Part shown: positions 34,287 through 45,264 of the stretch, piece by piece | Layout of the letters: each line of letters starts with the position of its first letter | Numbering within the stretch: the stretch's first letter is position 1 | From: Bradyrhizobium lablabi | GTDB lineage: Bacteria; Pseudomonadota; Alphaproteobacteria; Rhizobiales; Xanthobacteraceae | Reading direction: 5' to 3' | DNA: 64,000 bases | Assembly: GCF_001440475.1 (NCBI RefSeq) | Contig: NZ_LLYB01000081.1 | Span: forward strand, 220,193 to 284,192 | Translations under genes and position numbers: made by a program | Notes under the pieces: model-generated | Databases searched by the model: none | The model's input: only the letters and a program-made list of their open reading frames with translations | Told to the model about the DNA's origin: nothing

Positions 34287-35462
34287 ATGACATTGCCGTT
34301 CGATCTGGTTCTCCGAGGCGGACGGGTGATCGACCCTTCGCAGAAGCTCGACGCCGTGACGGATGTCGCCTTCGCCGGCGGCAAGGTAGCCATGATCGGG
34401 AAGGAGCTGAAGGTCGATGCCGGAACCGACGTGCGGGACGTGTCGGGCTACATCGTCACGCCGGGTCTTATCGATTTGCACACCCACGTCTATTGGGGCG
34501 GCACCTCGCTCGGCATCGATGCCGAAGAATTCTGCCGCACCTCCGGCGTCACCACGGCGGTCGACACCGGCAGCGCCGGCCCCGGTAACTTCGTCGGCTT
34601 CCGCAAGCATGTGATCGAGCCGAGCCAGGTCCGCATTCTCGCCTATCTGCATGTCTCGCATGCCGGCATCTACGGCTTCTCGCACCGCGTCATGGTCGGC
34701 GAGAGCGAGGAGATGCGGCTGATGAACCCGATCGATGCCGTCGCGGTGGCTGAGGCCAACCGCGACCTCATCGTCGGCATCAAGGTGCGGGTGGGGCTCC
34801 ACGCCTCGGGCACCTCGGGGATCGCGCCGCTTGATATCGCGCTCGAGGTCGCCGGGCAGGTCGGCATGCCGCTGATGGCGCATATCGATCACCCGCCGCC
34901 GAGCTACGAGGAGGTGGTCGCGCGGCTGCGCCCCGGCGACGTTCTCACCCATGCGTTCCGGCCGTTTCCCAACACGGCGACGACCGCCCAGGGCACGGTG
35001 AAAAAGGTGGTGCTGGACGCGCGCGAACGCGGCGTGCTGTTCGATATCGGCCACGGCAAGGGCTCGTTTGCTTTCAGGACCGCGCGGGCGATGCTCGCCA
35101 ATGGATTCTATCCGGACACCATCTCCTCCGACGTCCATGCCCTCTGCATCGACGGCCCGGCCTTCGATCAGGTGACGACCATGTCCAAGTTCCTGTGTAT
35201 GGGCATGCCGCTGCCCGACGTGATCGCGGCTTCGACGGTCAACGCGGCGATGGCGCTGCGGCGTCCCGAACTCGGCAGTCTCAAGCCGGGCAGCGTTGGC
35301 GACGCCAGCCTGATCTCGATCGCGCAAGGCCAGCACGACTACGTCGATGCCGTCGGCGAGCACCTGATCGGCGACCGCAAGATTGTGTCCGAAGGCGTCG
35401 TGATTGGCGGCCGTTGGTGGCACCCGAAACCATCGTCGAAATTCAAGCAGATCGTGGGCTAA
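34287..35462 (+). CDS. Amidohydrolase/deacetylase-family metallohydrolase (dihydroorotase-like)
   Basis: 391 residues behind an AGGAG site. His65 and His67 in IDLHTHVYW, the probable carboxylated lysine Lys166 in VGIKVRVGLH, His in LMAHIDHPP, His in VLTHAFR and Asp in ISSDVHAL complete a two-metal site. A family of this layout hydrolyses cyclic amides or N-acyl amino acids. A second member is at 54553. Confidence 0.85.
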   Translation: MTLPFDLVLRGGRVIDPSQKLDAVTDVAFAGGKVAMIGKELKVDAGTDVRDVSGYIVTPGLIDLHTHVYWGGTSLGIDAEEFCRTSGVTTAVDTGSAGPGNFVGFRKHVIEPSQVRILAYLHVSHAGIYGFSHRVMVGESEEMRLMNPIDAVAVAEANRDLIVGIKVRVGLHASGTSGIAPLDIALEVAGQVGMPLMAHIDHPPPSYEEVVARLRPGDVLTHAFRPFPNTATTAQGTVKKVVLDARERGVLFDIGHGKGSFAFRTARAMLANGFYPDTISSDVHALCIDGPAFDQVTTMSKFLCMGMPLPDVIAASTVNAAMALRRPELGSLKPGSVGDASLISIAQGQHDYVDAVGEHLIGDRKIVSEGVVIGGRWWHPKPSSKFKQIVG

Positions 35463-35665
35463 CCCGATGTCATTGCTCAACAATGTTCCCTCGTTCGTAG
35501 CCGACGATCTCGGCGCAGCGAGCAGGGCGCTGGCATACCGCTTGCAAGCACAAGGAGGCTGATCGCTATCGGTTTGACTGCTCCCTTTCGCCTCAATCGG
35601 GGTTGAAGCTTCGGCGGAAGAACTGAGCGTAACCGCCTTAACAAGTTCGAGACTGGGAGAGCTCT

Positions 35666-37270
35666 ATGGATCGCAGGACTCTTTTGAAAGCCATCGCCGG
35701 TGCAGGGAGCCTGGCGGCGACGGGCGGCCTTTCGATGCCGGCCCTTTCGCAAGGCGCCGCGGCGCGTACCCTGCGCTTCGTGCCGCAGGCCAACCTCGCG
35801 AATTTCGATCCGGTGTGGGGTACCCAGTATGTCGTGCGCAACGCGGCGGCGATGGTGTGGGATACCCTCTACGGCCTCGACGCCACGCTGCAGCCGCAGC
35901 GCCAGATGGTCGAGTCCGAGGAAGTGACCGACGACGGTCTGACCTGGACCTTCCGCCTGCGGCCGGGACTGAAATTCCATGACGGCGAGCCGGTATTAGC
36001 CAAGGACGTGGTGGCGAGCCTGGCGCGCTGGTCGGTTCGCGATCCCATGGGTCAGATGATCAAGGCGATCCAGAACGAGCTGACCGCCGTCGACGACAAG
36101 ACCTTCAAATGGGTGCTGAAGCAGCCTTATCCGAAGATGATGCTGGCATTGGGCAAGAACAGCACGCCCTGCGCCTTCATCATGCCGGAGCGCATGGCGC
36201 AGACCGATCCGTTCAAGCAGATCACCGAATATGTCGGCTCGGGCCCGATGAAGTTCGCGAAGGGCGAGTGGGTGCCCGGCGCCAAGGCGGTGTTCGAGAA
36301 ATTTTCCGATTACGTGCCGCGACGGGAGAAGGCGTCCTGGCTCGCCGGCGGCAAGCAGATGCTGATCGACCGGGTAGAGTGGGTGGTGATCCCCGATCCT
36401 GCCACGGCGGCCGCTGCACTGCAGAACGGCGAGATCGATTGGTGGGAAAATCCGATTCCCGATCTCGTGCCGGTGCTCAGGAAGAACCGCAACATCAGCG
36501 TCGATATCGCCGATCCGCTCGGCAATATCGGTGCCTTCAGGATGAACCACCTCCATCCGCCCTTCAACGACGTGAAGGCGCGACGTGCAGTGCTCACGGC
36601 GCTGAGTCAGGAAGACTATATGCGGGCGCTGGTCGGAGACGATAACGCGCTCTGGAAGCCGCTGCCCGGCTTCTTCACGCCCGATACGCCGCTCTACACG
36701 GAAGAGGGCGGCGAGATCCTGAAGGGCAAGCGCGATGTTGCAGCCGCCAAGAAGCTGTTGGCCGAGAGCGGCTATACGAACCAGCCGGTTACCTGCGTCG
36801 TGGCACAGGATCAGCCTATCACCAAGGCGCAGGGCGATGTCACGGCCGATCTGCTGAAGAAGATCGGCATGAATGTCGATTTCGTCGCGACCGATTGGGG
36901 CACGGTCGGTTCGCGCCGCGCCCAGAAGACGCCGCCGGGGCAGGGAGGTTGGCAGATGTTCCACACCTGGCACGCCGGCGCGGACTGCATCAGTCCTGCC
37001 GCCTACAACGCCATCCGCGGCAACGGCGACAAGGCGTGGTTCGGCTGGCCGACCAGCGAGACCGTGGAGAAGGAAGTTACGGCATGGTTCGACGCCAAAA
37101 ATATCGATGAGGAGAAGGCGGCGGTCAAACGCCTCAACAAGGCCGCGCTCGAAGACGTCATCTATGCACCGACTGGCTTCTTCCTAAGCTACACCGCGTG
37201 GCGCAAGAACATCTCCGGTGTGACGAAGGGGCCGCTGCCCTTCTTCTGGGGCGTGTCGAAGACGGCGTGA
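35666..37270 (+). CDS. Dpp-type ABC substrate-binding protein
   Basis: 534 residues with a twin-arginine-like leader (MDRRTLLKAIAGAGSLAATG) and GGGAGAG-like ribosome bases upstream. Family 5 fold (LRFVPQANLANFDPVWGTQY). It is related to the orphan binding protein at 31297. It is the first gene of a complete Dpp-type importer. Confidence 0.93.
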   Translation: MDRRTLLKAIAGAGSLAATGGLSMPALSQGAAARTLRFVPQANLANFDPVWGTQYVVRNAAAMVWDTLYGLDATLQPQRQMVESEEVTDDGLTWTFRLRPGLKFHDGEPVLAKDVVASLARWSVRDPMGQMIKAIQNELTAVDDKTFKWVLKQPYPKMMLALGKNSTPCAFIMPERMAQTDPFKQITEYVGSGPMKFAKGEWVPGAKAVFEKFSDYVPRREKASWLAGGKQMLIDRVEWVVIPDPATAAAALQNGEIDWWENPIPDLVPVLRKNRNISVDIADPLGNIGAFRMNHLHPPFNDVKARRAVLTALSQEDYMRALVGDDNALWKPLPGFFTPDTPLYTEEGGEILKGKRDVAAAKKLLAESGYTNQPVTCVVAQDQPITKAQGDVTADLLKKIGMNVDFVATDWGTVGSRRAQKTPPGQGGWQMFHTWHAGADCISPAAYNAIRGNGDKAWFGWPTSETVEKEVTAWFDAKNIDEEKAAVKRLNKAALEDVIYAPTGFFLSYTAWRKNISGVTKGPLPFFWGVSKTA

Positions 37271-37287
37271 CGATGCGGTGAACCATC

Positions 37288-38229
37288 ATGGTCTCGTATA
37301 TCTTCCGGCGCATTCTCTCGACCATGCCCGTAATGGCGATCGTCGCGCTGTTCGTCTTCAGCCTGCTCTATATCGCGCCGGGCGATCCGGCGGCGGTGAT
37401 CGCGGGCGACCAGGCGAGCCCCGCCGACGTGGAGCGCATTCGCCAGGCCCTCGGTCTCGACCGGCCGTTTCTGGTCCAGTTCGGGGATTGGGTCTGGCGT
37501 ATTCTGCACGGCGATCTCGGCACCTCGATTTTCACCAACCTGCCGGTCAGTTCGCTGATCGCGCAGCGCTTGGAACCGACGCTCTCGCTGATGGCGATTA
37601 CCCTCGTCCTCACGATTCTGGTCGCAGTGCCGCTCGGCGTGGTGGCGGCGTGGAAGGCGGGAAGTCTGGTGGATCGCACCATCATGGCGTTCGCCGTGTT
37701 CGGCTTCTCGCTTCCCGTCTTCGTGGTCGGATACGTCCTCGCCTATCTGTTCGCGCTGCAGTTCGATTGGCTTCCCGTGCAGGGCTACACGCCGCTGGTC
37801 GAAGGCCTCTGGCCATGGCTGGAGCACCTGATCCTGCCGGCGTTGGCGCTCGGCTGCGTCTACATCGCGCTGATTGCTCGGATTACCCGGGCCGCGATGC
37901 TGGAGGTGCTGCAGCAGGATTATGTCCGCACCGCCCGCGCCAAGGGCCTGGGGCAGGGCAGCATCCTGTTCGTCCATGCGCTGAAGAACGCCGCCGTTCC
38001 GATCGTCACGGTGATCGGCATCGGCATCGCGCTGCTGATTGGCGGCGCGGTGGTGACCGAAAGCGTGTTCGCCATCCCGGGTCTTGGCCGGCTGACGATC
38101 GATGCGATCCTGCGGCGCGATTATCCGGTCATCCAGGGCATCGTCCTGTTGTTCAGCTTTCTCTATGTGCTGGTCAATCTGATGGTTGACGTCACCTACA
38201 CCCTGGTTGACCCGAGGATCCGCTATTGA
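37288..38229 (+). CDS. Dpp-type ABC permease (DppB-like)
   Basis: 313 residues, six membrane helices, starting MVSYIFRRILSTMPVMAIVA as usual for this subunit, with the coupling loop around DYVRTARAKGLGQGSILFVH. It overlaps the next permease gene. Confidence 0.95.
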   Translation: MVSYIFRRILSTMPVMAIVALFVFSLLYIAPGDPAAVIAGDQASPADVERIRQALGLDRPFLVQFGDWVWRILHGDLGTSIFTNLPVSSLIAQRLEPTLSLMAITLVLTILVAVPLGVVAAWKAGSLVDRTIMAFAVFGFSLPVFVVGYVLAYLFALQFDWLPVQGYTPLVEGLWPWLEHLILPALALGCVYIALIARITRAAMLEVLQQDYVRTARAKGLGQGSILFVHALKNAAVPIVTVIGIGIALLIGGAVVTESVFAIPGLGRLTIDAILRRDYPVIQGIVLLFSFLYVLVNLMVDVTYTLVDPRIRY

Positions 38230-39149
38230 CCGTTTCGACCACCAATACTGTGCCGGTGCCGCCGGGCCTCGTCATCGCGCCGCAACTGCCGGATCTGCTG
38301 GCCACCGTGGAGATCCGGCGTGGCGTCCTCGGCTTTCTGCGGAATCATCCGGTCGTCGCGATCGGCGGCGCCTTGCTGCTTTGCCTCGTGTTGATCGGCA
38401 TCTTCGCGCCCTATCTCGGGACGGTCGACCCGACCGCGCTCGCACCCGCCAAGCGAACGCGCGCACCTTCGGCGGACTTCTGGTTCGGCACCGATGCGCT
38501 CGGCCGCGACATCTATTCACGCGTGCTCTACGGGGCGCGGGTCTCGCTCACCGTGGGCCTGTCGGTGGCGTTGCTCGCCTCACTCGCGGGTCTTGCCATC
38601 GGCTTGGTGGCCGGTTTCGTGCGATGGGCGGACGGCATCCTGATGCGGTTCATGGACGGGTTGATGTCGATCCCGCCGATCCTGCTTGCGGTCGCACTGA
38701 TGGCGCTGACACGCGGCAGCGTCGGAAACGTCATCCTGGCCATCACTGTCGCCGAAGTCCCGCGCGTGACGCGCCTAGTGCGCGGCGTCGTGCTGTCGCT
38801 GCGCGAGCAGCCCTATGTGGACGCGGCCATCGCCTCCGGCACGCGAACGCCGATGATCATCCTGCGCCACATCCTGCCCAACACGCTGGCGCCGATGCTG
38901 GTTCAGGCAACCTATATCTGCGCCAGCGCCATGATCGTGGAGTCCATCCTCTCTTTCATCGGCGCCGGCACGCCGCCCACCATTCCCTCCTGGGGCAACA
39001 TCATGGCCGAGGGCAGGGCGCTGTGGCAGGTAAAGCCCTTCATCGTGTTCTTTCCCGCCGCCTTCCTTTCCGTGACCGTGCTGGCCGTCAACCTGGTTGG
39101 TGACGGTCTGCGCGACGCGCTCGATCCACGAATGGCCAAGGGCCTGTAG
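38226..39149 (+). CDS. Dpp-type ABC permease (DppC-like)
   Basis: 307 residues starting at TTG 38226, overlapping the DppB-like stop. Six helices, and the GTDALGRDIYSRVLYGARVS signature of the C subunit. The coupling loop is QPYVDAAIASGTRTPMIILR. Confidence 0.94.
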   Translation: MTVSTTNTVPVPPGLVIAPQLPDLLATVEIRRGVLGFLRNHPVVAIGGALLLCLVLIGIFAPYLGTVDPTALAPAKRTRAPSADFWFGTDALGRDIYSRVLYGARVSLTVGLSVALLASLAGLAIGLVAGFVRWADGILMRFMDGLMSIPPILLAVALMALTRGSVGNVILAITVAEVPRVTRLVRGVVLSLREQPYVDAAIASGTRTPMIILRHILPNTLAPMLVQATYICASAMIVESILSFIGAGTPPTIPSWGNIMAEGRALWQVKPFIVFFPAAFLSVTVLAVNLVGDGLRDALDPRMAKGL

Positions 39150-40135
<986 letters not shown>

Positions 40136-40139
<4 letters not shown>

Positions 40140-41173
40140 GCGCCCCGCTGCTGCAGGTCAACGACCTCAAGAAGCATTTTCCGGTTCGTGGCGGCCTGTT
40201 CAGCCGCAAGTCGAACTGGGTTTACGCCGTGGACGGTGTATCCTTCGAAGTCGAACGCGGCGAGACCCTGTCGCTGGTCGGCGAGTCCGGCTGCGGCAAG
40301 TCGACGGTGGGGCGCGCTATCCTGCGCCTGTTCGATATCACCGCCGGCCAGGTGGTGCTGGATGGCCAGCGTATCGACGGTCTTTCACCACGCAATCTGC
40401 TTGGCATGCGCCGCCGCGTGCAGGTCGTGTTCCAGGATCCGTTCTCCAGCCTCAATCCGCGCATGCGGGTGCGCGATATCCTGGCCGAGCCGATCCGGAA
40501 TTTTGGTCTCGCCAAATCGTCCGCCGAGCTCGAGGCGCGTGTGTTGGCGTTGATGGACACCGTGCGCCTGCCGCGCGATGTGCTGGATCGCCGGCCTCAC
40601 GAATTCTCCGGCGGTCAGCGCCAGCGCATCGGCATCGCCCGCGCACTGGCCGCGGAACCCGAACTGATCGTCTGCGACGAGGCGGTCTCCGCGCTCGACG
40701 TTTCGGTCAAGGCGCAGATCGTCAACCTGCTGCAGGATCTGCAGCGCGAGTTCGGCCTCGCGCTGCTGTTCATCAGCCACGACCTGGCGATCGTCGAGCA
40801 CATGACGCACCGCGTCGCCGTCATGTATCTCGGCAAGATCGTCGAGATGGCGCCGAAGCAGACAATCTTCAGCGCACCGAAGCATCCCTATACCAGAGCC
40901 CTGCTGTCGGCCGTACCGGTGCCGGAGCCTGGCGCTACACGCAGCCCGACAGTTCTGAAGGGCGACGTGCCGAGCCCGATCAATCCACCCAGCGGATGCC
41001 GCTTCCACACCAGGTGCCCGTTCGTGTTCGATCGCTGCCGGACGGAAGAACCGGAATTTCGGTTGGCCGGAGATGGAGAGTGGGTGGCGTGTCATCTCGA
41101 CGCGCTGCCGGAACTGCCGGGTCCACCTGGTGATCCGCGGCCGGTGCCGCCGAATTCGACACCGGTCGAATGA
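40136..41173 (+). CDS. Dpp-type ABC ATPase (DppF-like)
   Basis: 345 residues. Walker [10 protein letters not shown], signature [16 protein letters not shown], Walker [13 protein letters not shown]. The tail [16 protein letters not shown] repeats the cysteine pattern of the partner. ATGA overlap with the DppD-like gene. Confidence 0.95.
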
Positions 41174-41355
41174 GGACTGCATGCAGAGCAGACATGCATC
41201 ATGCTCCGGATCATCTCCGGAATTGACTCCGGTGAAGCGGAAATTCCTAATGATCAATCCCGAGTAAGACCAGAACTGAGAAAGTCGCCAAATCCCAGGT
41301 TGTATCGTTCGCGTGCGGCGCAGCCTTCACTCAAGAGCCTTCGGGGAATTATTTC

Positions 41356-42288
41356 ATGCGCGTCGTCAATGTTGCCGCGGCCCAGTTGGGTCCAATCCAG
41401 AAAGCCGAGAGCCGACAGGCGGTCGTCAAGCGGATGATCGACCTGATGGACGAGGCCAAGGCCAAGGGAGCCGACCTGATCGTCTATCCGGAGCTGGCGC
41501 TTACGACATTCTTTCCGCGCTGGTACATGGAGGATCAGGCCGAGGTCGATGCCTGGTTCGAGCGCGAGATGCCGAATGCAGCGACGATGCCGCTGTTCGA
41601 ACGCGCCGCGCGGCATCAGATGGCGATGAATTTCGGCTATGCGGAGATGACGCCCGACGGGCATCATTTCAACACCTGCATCCTCACCGACAAATCAGGC
41701 AAGATCGTTGGCAAATACCGCAAGGTTCACCTGCCGGGCCATGCGGAGTTCGACACCAAGCGCGCCTTTCAGCATCTGGAGAAGCGCTACTTCGAGCCCG
41801 GCGACCTCGGCTTCAACGTGTGGCGGGCGCTGGGCGGCATCTTTGGCATGGCGATCTGCAATGACCGGCGCTGGCCGGAGACCTATCGCGTCATGGGCCT
41901 GCAGGGCGTCGAGATGGTGCTGATCGGCTACAACACGCCCTCCGTCAATGCGGAGAAGAGCGAGGAGGGGCCCGAGAAGCGGCTGTTCCATAATCGTCTC
42001 TCGGTGCAGGCCGGCGCGTATCAGAATTCGACATGGGTCGTGTGCGTTGCCAAGGCCGGCGTCGAGGACGGTCATCCATTGATTGGCGGCAGCCTCATCG
42101 TCAATCCCGATGGCGAGATCGTCGCCGAGGCCAAAACCGAAGGGGACGAACTGCTGGTGCATCCTTGCGATCTCGATGCGACCACCTTCGGCAAGGAAAC
42201 CATCTTCAACTTTGCGCAGCATCGCCGCATCGAGCACTATGGCCTGATCTCTAGCCGCACCGGTGCGGTGCCGCCGCCGGAAACGTGA
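41356..42288 (+). CDS. N-carbamoyl-D-amino-acid hydrolase-like (DCase)
   Basis: 310 residues, length and wording of typical DCase. Catalytic Glu46 (IVYPELALTTFFPRW), Lys123 (YRKVHLPGH) and Cys168 (AICNDRRWPE). It hydrolyses N-carbamoyl-D-amino acids to D-amino acid, ammonia and CO2. A hydantoinase (43779) and a hydantoin-racemase-family gene (42968) follow within 2 kb, which completes the classic set for stereospecific hydantoin degradation. Paralogue of 26159. Confidence 0.93.
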   Translation: MRVVNVAAAQLGPIQKAESRQAVVKRMIDLMDEAKAKGADLIVYPELALTTFFPRWYMEDQAEVDAWFEREMPNAATMPLFERAARHQMAMNFGYAEMTPDGHHFNTCILTDKSGKIVGKYRKVHLPGHAEFDTKRAFQHLEKRYFEPGDLGFNVWRALGGIFGMAICNDRRWPETYRVMGLQGVEMVLIGYNTPSVNAEKSEEGPEKRLFHNRLSVQAGAYQNSTWVVCVAKAGVEDGHPLIGGSLIVNPDGEIVAEAKTEGDELLVHPCDLDATTFGKETIFNFAQHRRIEHYGLISSRTGAVPPPET

Positions 42289-42308
42289 GAAGCGTGGCAG
42301 GCACAGAT

Positions 42309-42971
42309 ATGTCCGGCATCTCCTTCCGCGACCTCGCCCCGCACGATCGCTACAAGCTGCTCTGCGGCGTGGTCGTGCCGCGGCCGATTGCGCTGGTCAC
42401 GACGCTGGACGAGAATGGCACGGTCAACGCCGCGCCTTTCAGCTTCTTCAACGTCTTCTCCGAAGATCCGCCGCTGGTCGTGCTCGGATTGCAGCACAAG
42501 CCGGATCACAGTCCCAAGGACACCACGCGCAACATCCGTCGCAACGGCGAATTTGTCGTTCACATGGTGGATGAGGCGCTGTCGAGCGCGATGAATGCCT
42601 GTGCCGTCGACTTCCCGTCCGGCGACAGCGAGGTGGCGGCGACCGGGCTGGCTACGCTAGCTTCGGTCGATGTCAGGGTGCCGCGGCTGGCTGCGGCACC
42701 CTTTGCGCTCGAATGCCGGCGCGAGGTCGTGCTCACCTTTTCGCCCGACCGCGAGCTTCTGGTCGGCGAAGTGCTGCGGCTTCACGCCCGCGACGGATTG
42801 GTCGACGAGGCCAACATGTATATCGATCTCGAGACCTACCGGCCGATCGGCCGCCTGTTCGGCAATCTCTACGCCACCCAGCGCGATACGTTCGCGATGG
42901 CGCGCGAGAGCCATGCGCAATGGCTGGCGCGAAACGATGTGGCAATGGAAGACCGGATGAGGGAAGCCTAG
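42309..42971 (+). CDS. Flavin reductase-family (FMN split-barrel) protein
   Basis: About 220 residues. The FMN-binding split barrel is recognised by PRPIALVTTLDENGTVNAAP, FFNVFSEDPP and the DTTRNIRRNGEFVVH stretch. Members reduce flavins for partner monooxygenases or act as flavoproteins of unknown substrate. A monooxygenase-like gene lies 4 kb downstream at 46999. Start codon choice is uncertain: GTG at 42285 and 42294 are in frame. Its 3' end overlaps the converging racemase by 4 nt. Confidence 0.85.
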   Translation: MSGISFRDLAPHDRYKLLCGVVVPRPIALVTTLDENGTVNAAPFSFFNVFSEDPPLVVLGLQHKPDHSPKDTTRNIRRNGEFVVHMVDEALSSAMNACAVDFPSGDSEVAATGLATLASVDVRVPRLAAAPFALECRREVVLTFSPDRELLVGEVLRLHARDGLVDEANMYIDLETYRPIGRLFGNLYATQRDTFAMARESHAQWLARNDVAMEDRMREA

Positions 42972-43630
42972 TGACGCGAGAACTGTACCACACCCAGGGC
43001 CATCGCCACCGCGGCCTGCGTCGGGTCGATCACGGGAATGCCGAGCGCATCTTCCAGCGGTTTGCGATGACGCGCCATGCCGGCACAGCCCATCACGATG
43101 GCGCCGGCGCCATCCTCGTCCTTCAGCGCGCGCCCCACCTCGATCATCCTGACCAGCGTGCCTTCGCCGGACGCCGTTTCCGCCACGCTCATGTTGAGCG
43201 GTCGTTCGGCGGTCAGCCGGTCCATCAATCCCATCTGCCTGAGATAGCGCAGGTGCCGCCGGATCGAACGCTGGGCGATGGCAATGACGCCAAAATTGTC
43301 CGCCCGCGCCAGCGCCGTGAGCACGCCGCATTCGGCGATGCCGAACACCGGCCGGTCGGTGCCTTCACGGCAAACATGCAGGCCCGGATCGCTATAGCAG
43401 GCAATCACGAAGGCGGCCGAGCTATTGTCGCTCTCGATGAGCCGGCGCAGCGGCATTGTCACGCCATCGACATCGGCCTGACTCTCGATTCCGTAAGGAC
43501 CCTCGGCCAGCGTCTCGCAAACCAGTTCCGGACCGCTCGCGAAATCGAGCGGCTTCAATGCCTCCTCCAGCCCTTGCGTAACCAGGCGGTTGGAGTTGGG
43601 ATTGATGACGAGGATGCGCGGCCGGGACAT
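42968..43630 (-). CDS. Hydantoin/Asp-Glu racemase-family protein
   Basis: 220 residues. Catalytic cysteines Cys78 (FVIACYSDPG) and Cys182 (VMGCAGM) frame the substrate as in hydantoin racemase; the N terminus (RILVINPNSN) is typical. It would interconvert D and L 5-substituted hydantoins so the D-specific pathway can use both. It is on the opposite strand to its neighbours and divergent from the hydantoinase, so it has its own promoter in the 148 nt gap at 43631-43778. Confidence 0.9.
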   Translation of the reverse strand: MSRPRILVINPNSNRLVTQGLEEALKPLDFASGPELVCETLAEGPYGIESQADVDGVTMPLRRLIESDNSSAAFVIACYSDPGLHVCREGTDRPVFGIAECGVLTALARADNFGVIAIAQRSIRRHLRYLRQMGLMDRLTAERPLNMSVAETASGEGTLVRMIEVGRALKDEDGAGAIVMGCAGMARHRKPLEDALGIPVIDPTQAAVAMALGVVQFSRH

Positions 43631-43778
43631 GATGGTTTTCCTGCGAGATCAGACATTGTCGCGAGCTGGAAAGAAGCAACGATCGTGCCGCCAGCGCAAG
43701 ATCAATTGTTGGACAGCACGGGGAGCGTGGCGCACAGGCTGAACTTCCTTACGGTGCAGACATATCACGGAGTGTTCC

Positions 43779-45248
43779 ATGACTGAACCCGCCTACGACC
43801 TCATCATCCGCGGCGGACGCGTCGCGACCGCAACCGACGTCTTCGAGGCTGACGTTGCCATTTCAGGCGAGGCCATCGCCGCGATCGGCCGCGGACTTGG
43901 CTCGGCCAAGCGCGAAATCGACGCGCGCGGCAAATTGGTTCTGCCCGGCGGCGTCGATAGCCACGCCCACATCGAGCAATTGTCGGCTGCGGGCATCATG
44001 AACGCCGACACGTTCGAAAGCGCCACGGTTTCGGCGGCGTTCGGCGGCACCACCACGGTGATCCCGTTTGCCGCACAGCATGTCGGCATGAAACTGCCGC
44101 AGGTGGTGGAGGATTATCATGCGCTCGCCAAAAAGGGCGCGGTGATCGACTACGCCTTTCACATGATCATCGCCGATCCGACCAGGGAAACGCTGGAGGA
44201 GCATGTTCCGGCGCTGATCCGGCAGGGGCACGCGTCGATCAAGATCTTCATGACCTACGACCGCCTGAAGGTCGACGACGAGCCGCTGCTCGACATCCTG
44301 CTCGCGGCGCGTGAATCCGGGGCTATGTTGTGTGCCCACGCCGAGAACCACGGCATCATCGCCTGGATGGTGAAGCGGCTGCTCGCCCGCGGCTACACCC
44401 AGCCGAAGTACCATGCCATCAGCCATGCCCGGATATCGGAAGCGGAGGCTTTCACCCGGCTGATCGGCATGGCGGCCCTGATCGATCAGCCGATCATGAT
44501 CTTCCATGTCTCGACGGCCGAAGGCGCAAAAGTCATCCGCGACGCCCGGGGGCAGGGCCTGAAGGTTTTTGCGGAAACCTGCCCGCAATATCTGTTTCTC
44601 ACCGCCGACGATCTCGACAAGCCGGGCGCGGATGGAGCCAAGTGGATGTGCAGTCCGCCGCCGCGTCGCGTTTCCGATCAGGAAGCGCTGTGGCAGGCGC
44701 TTGCGCTCGGCGACCTGCAGACGGTTTCGTCCGACCATGCCCCTTATCGCTTCGACGAAACCGGCAAACTGCGCGCCGGCCCCAACCCCAATTTCAAGCA
44801 GGTTGCGAACGGGCTTCCGGGACTGCAGGTGCGCCTGCCGCTGCTGTTCGACGCGATGGTGTCGAAGGGGCGTCTGGGACTGGAAAAATTCGTGGAGTTG
44901 ACCGCAACGGCGCCGGCCAAGATCTACAATCTGCATCCACGCAAGGGCTCGATTGCCGTCGGCGCCGATGCCGACATCGCGATCTGGGATCCGCAACGCG
45001 AAGTGACGCTGCAGGACGAGATGATGCAGGATCTGACCGGCTATACGCCTTTCGCCGGCCGCAAGCTGCGCGGCTGGCCGGTCACCGTGCTCTCGCGCGG
45101 ACGCGTTATTGTCGCTGACGGCAAGCGTTCGGTGGAAGCCGGCTCCGGCCGCTTCCTTGCACGCAGCGGCGGCGAGGCGGCGAAGCCGACCGGCCGGCTC
45201 GTGGCCGACATGGACCCGTCGCAGAATTTCGGTGCGAAACTGCTGTGA
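43779..45248 (+). CDS. hydA: Dihydropyrimidinase / D-hydantoinase
   Basis: 489 residues, full length. Metal ligands His62 and His64 in GVDSHAHIEQL, the carboxylated Lys155 in HASIKIFMTYD, then histidines in FHVSTAEG and CAHAENH and Asp in VSSDHAPYRF. It opens dihydropyrimidines or 5-substituted hydantoins to N-carbamoyl amino acids, which the DCase at 41356 could finish. GGAG before the start. A closely packed NAD-epimerase gene follows. Confidence 0.94.
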   Translation: MTEPAYDLIIRGGRVATATDVFEADVAISGEAIAAIGRGLGSAKREIDARGKLVLPGGVDSHAHIEQLSAAGIMNADTFESATVSAAFGGTTTVIPFAAQHVGMKLPQVVEDYHALAKKGAVIDYAFHMIIADPTRETLEEHVPALIRQGHASIKIFMTYDRLKVDDEPLLDILLAARESGAMLCAHAENHGIIAWMVKRLLARGYTQPKYHAISHARISEAEAFTRLIGMAALIDQPIMIFHVSTAEGAKVIRDARGQGLKVFAETCPQYLFLTADDLDKPGADGAKWMCSPPPRRVSDQEALWQALALGDLQTVSSDHAPYRFDETGKLRAGPNPNFKQVANGLPGLQVRLPLLFDAMVSKGRLGLEKFVELTATAPAKIYNLHPRKGSIAVGADADIAIWDPQREVTLQDEMMQDLTGYTPFAGRKLRGWPVTVLSRGRVIVADGKRSVEAGSGRFLARSGGEAAKPTGRLVADMDPSQNFGAKLL

Positions 45249-45264
45249 GCGCGGACCCAAACCG

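Noticed and set aside
41177-41186. 10 bp palindrome CTGCATGCAG and degenerate repeat-like bases downstream of the Dpp importer
   Set aside because: Short and without a positional link to a start codon; could be chance or a decayed copy of the dispersed repeat.
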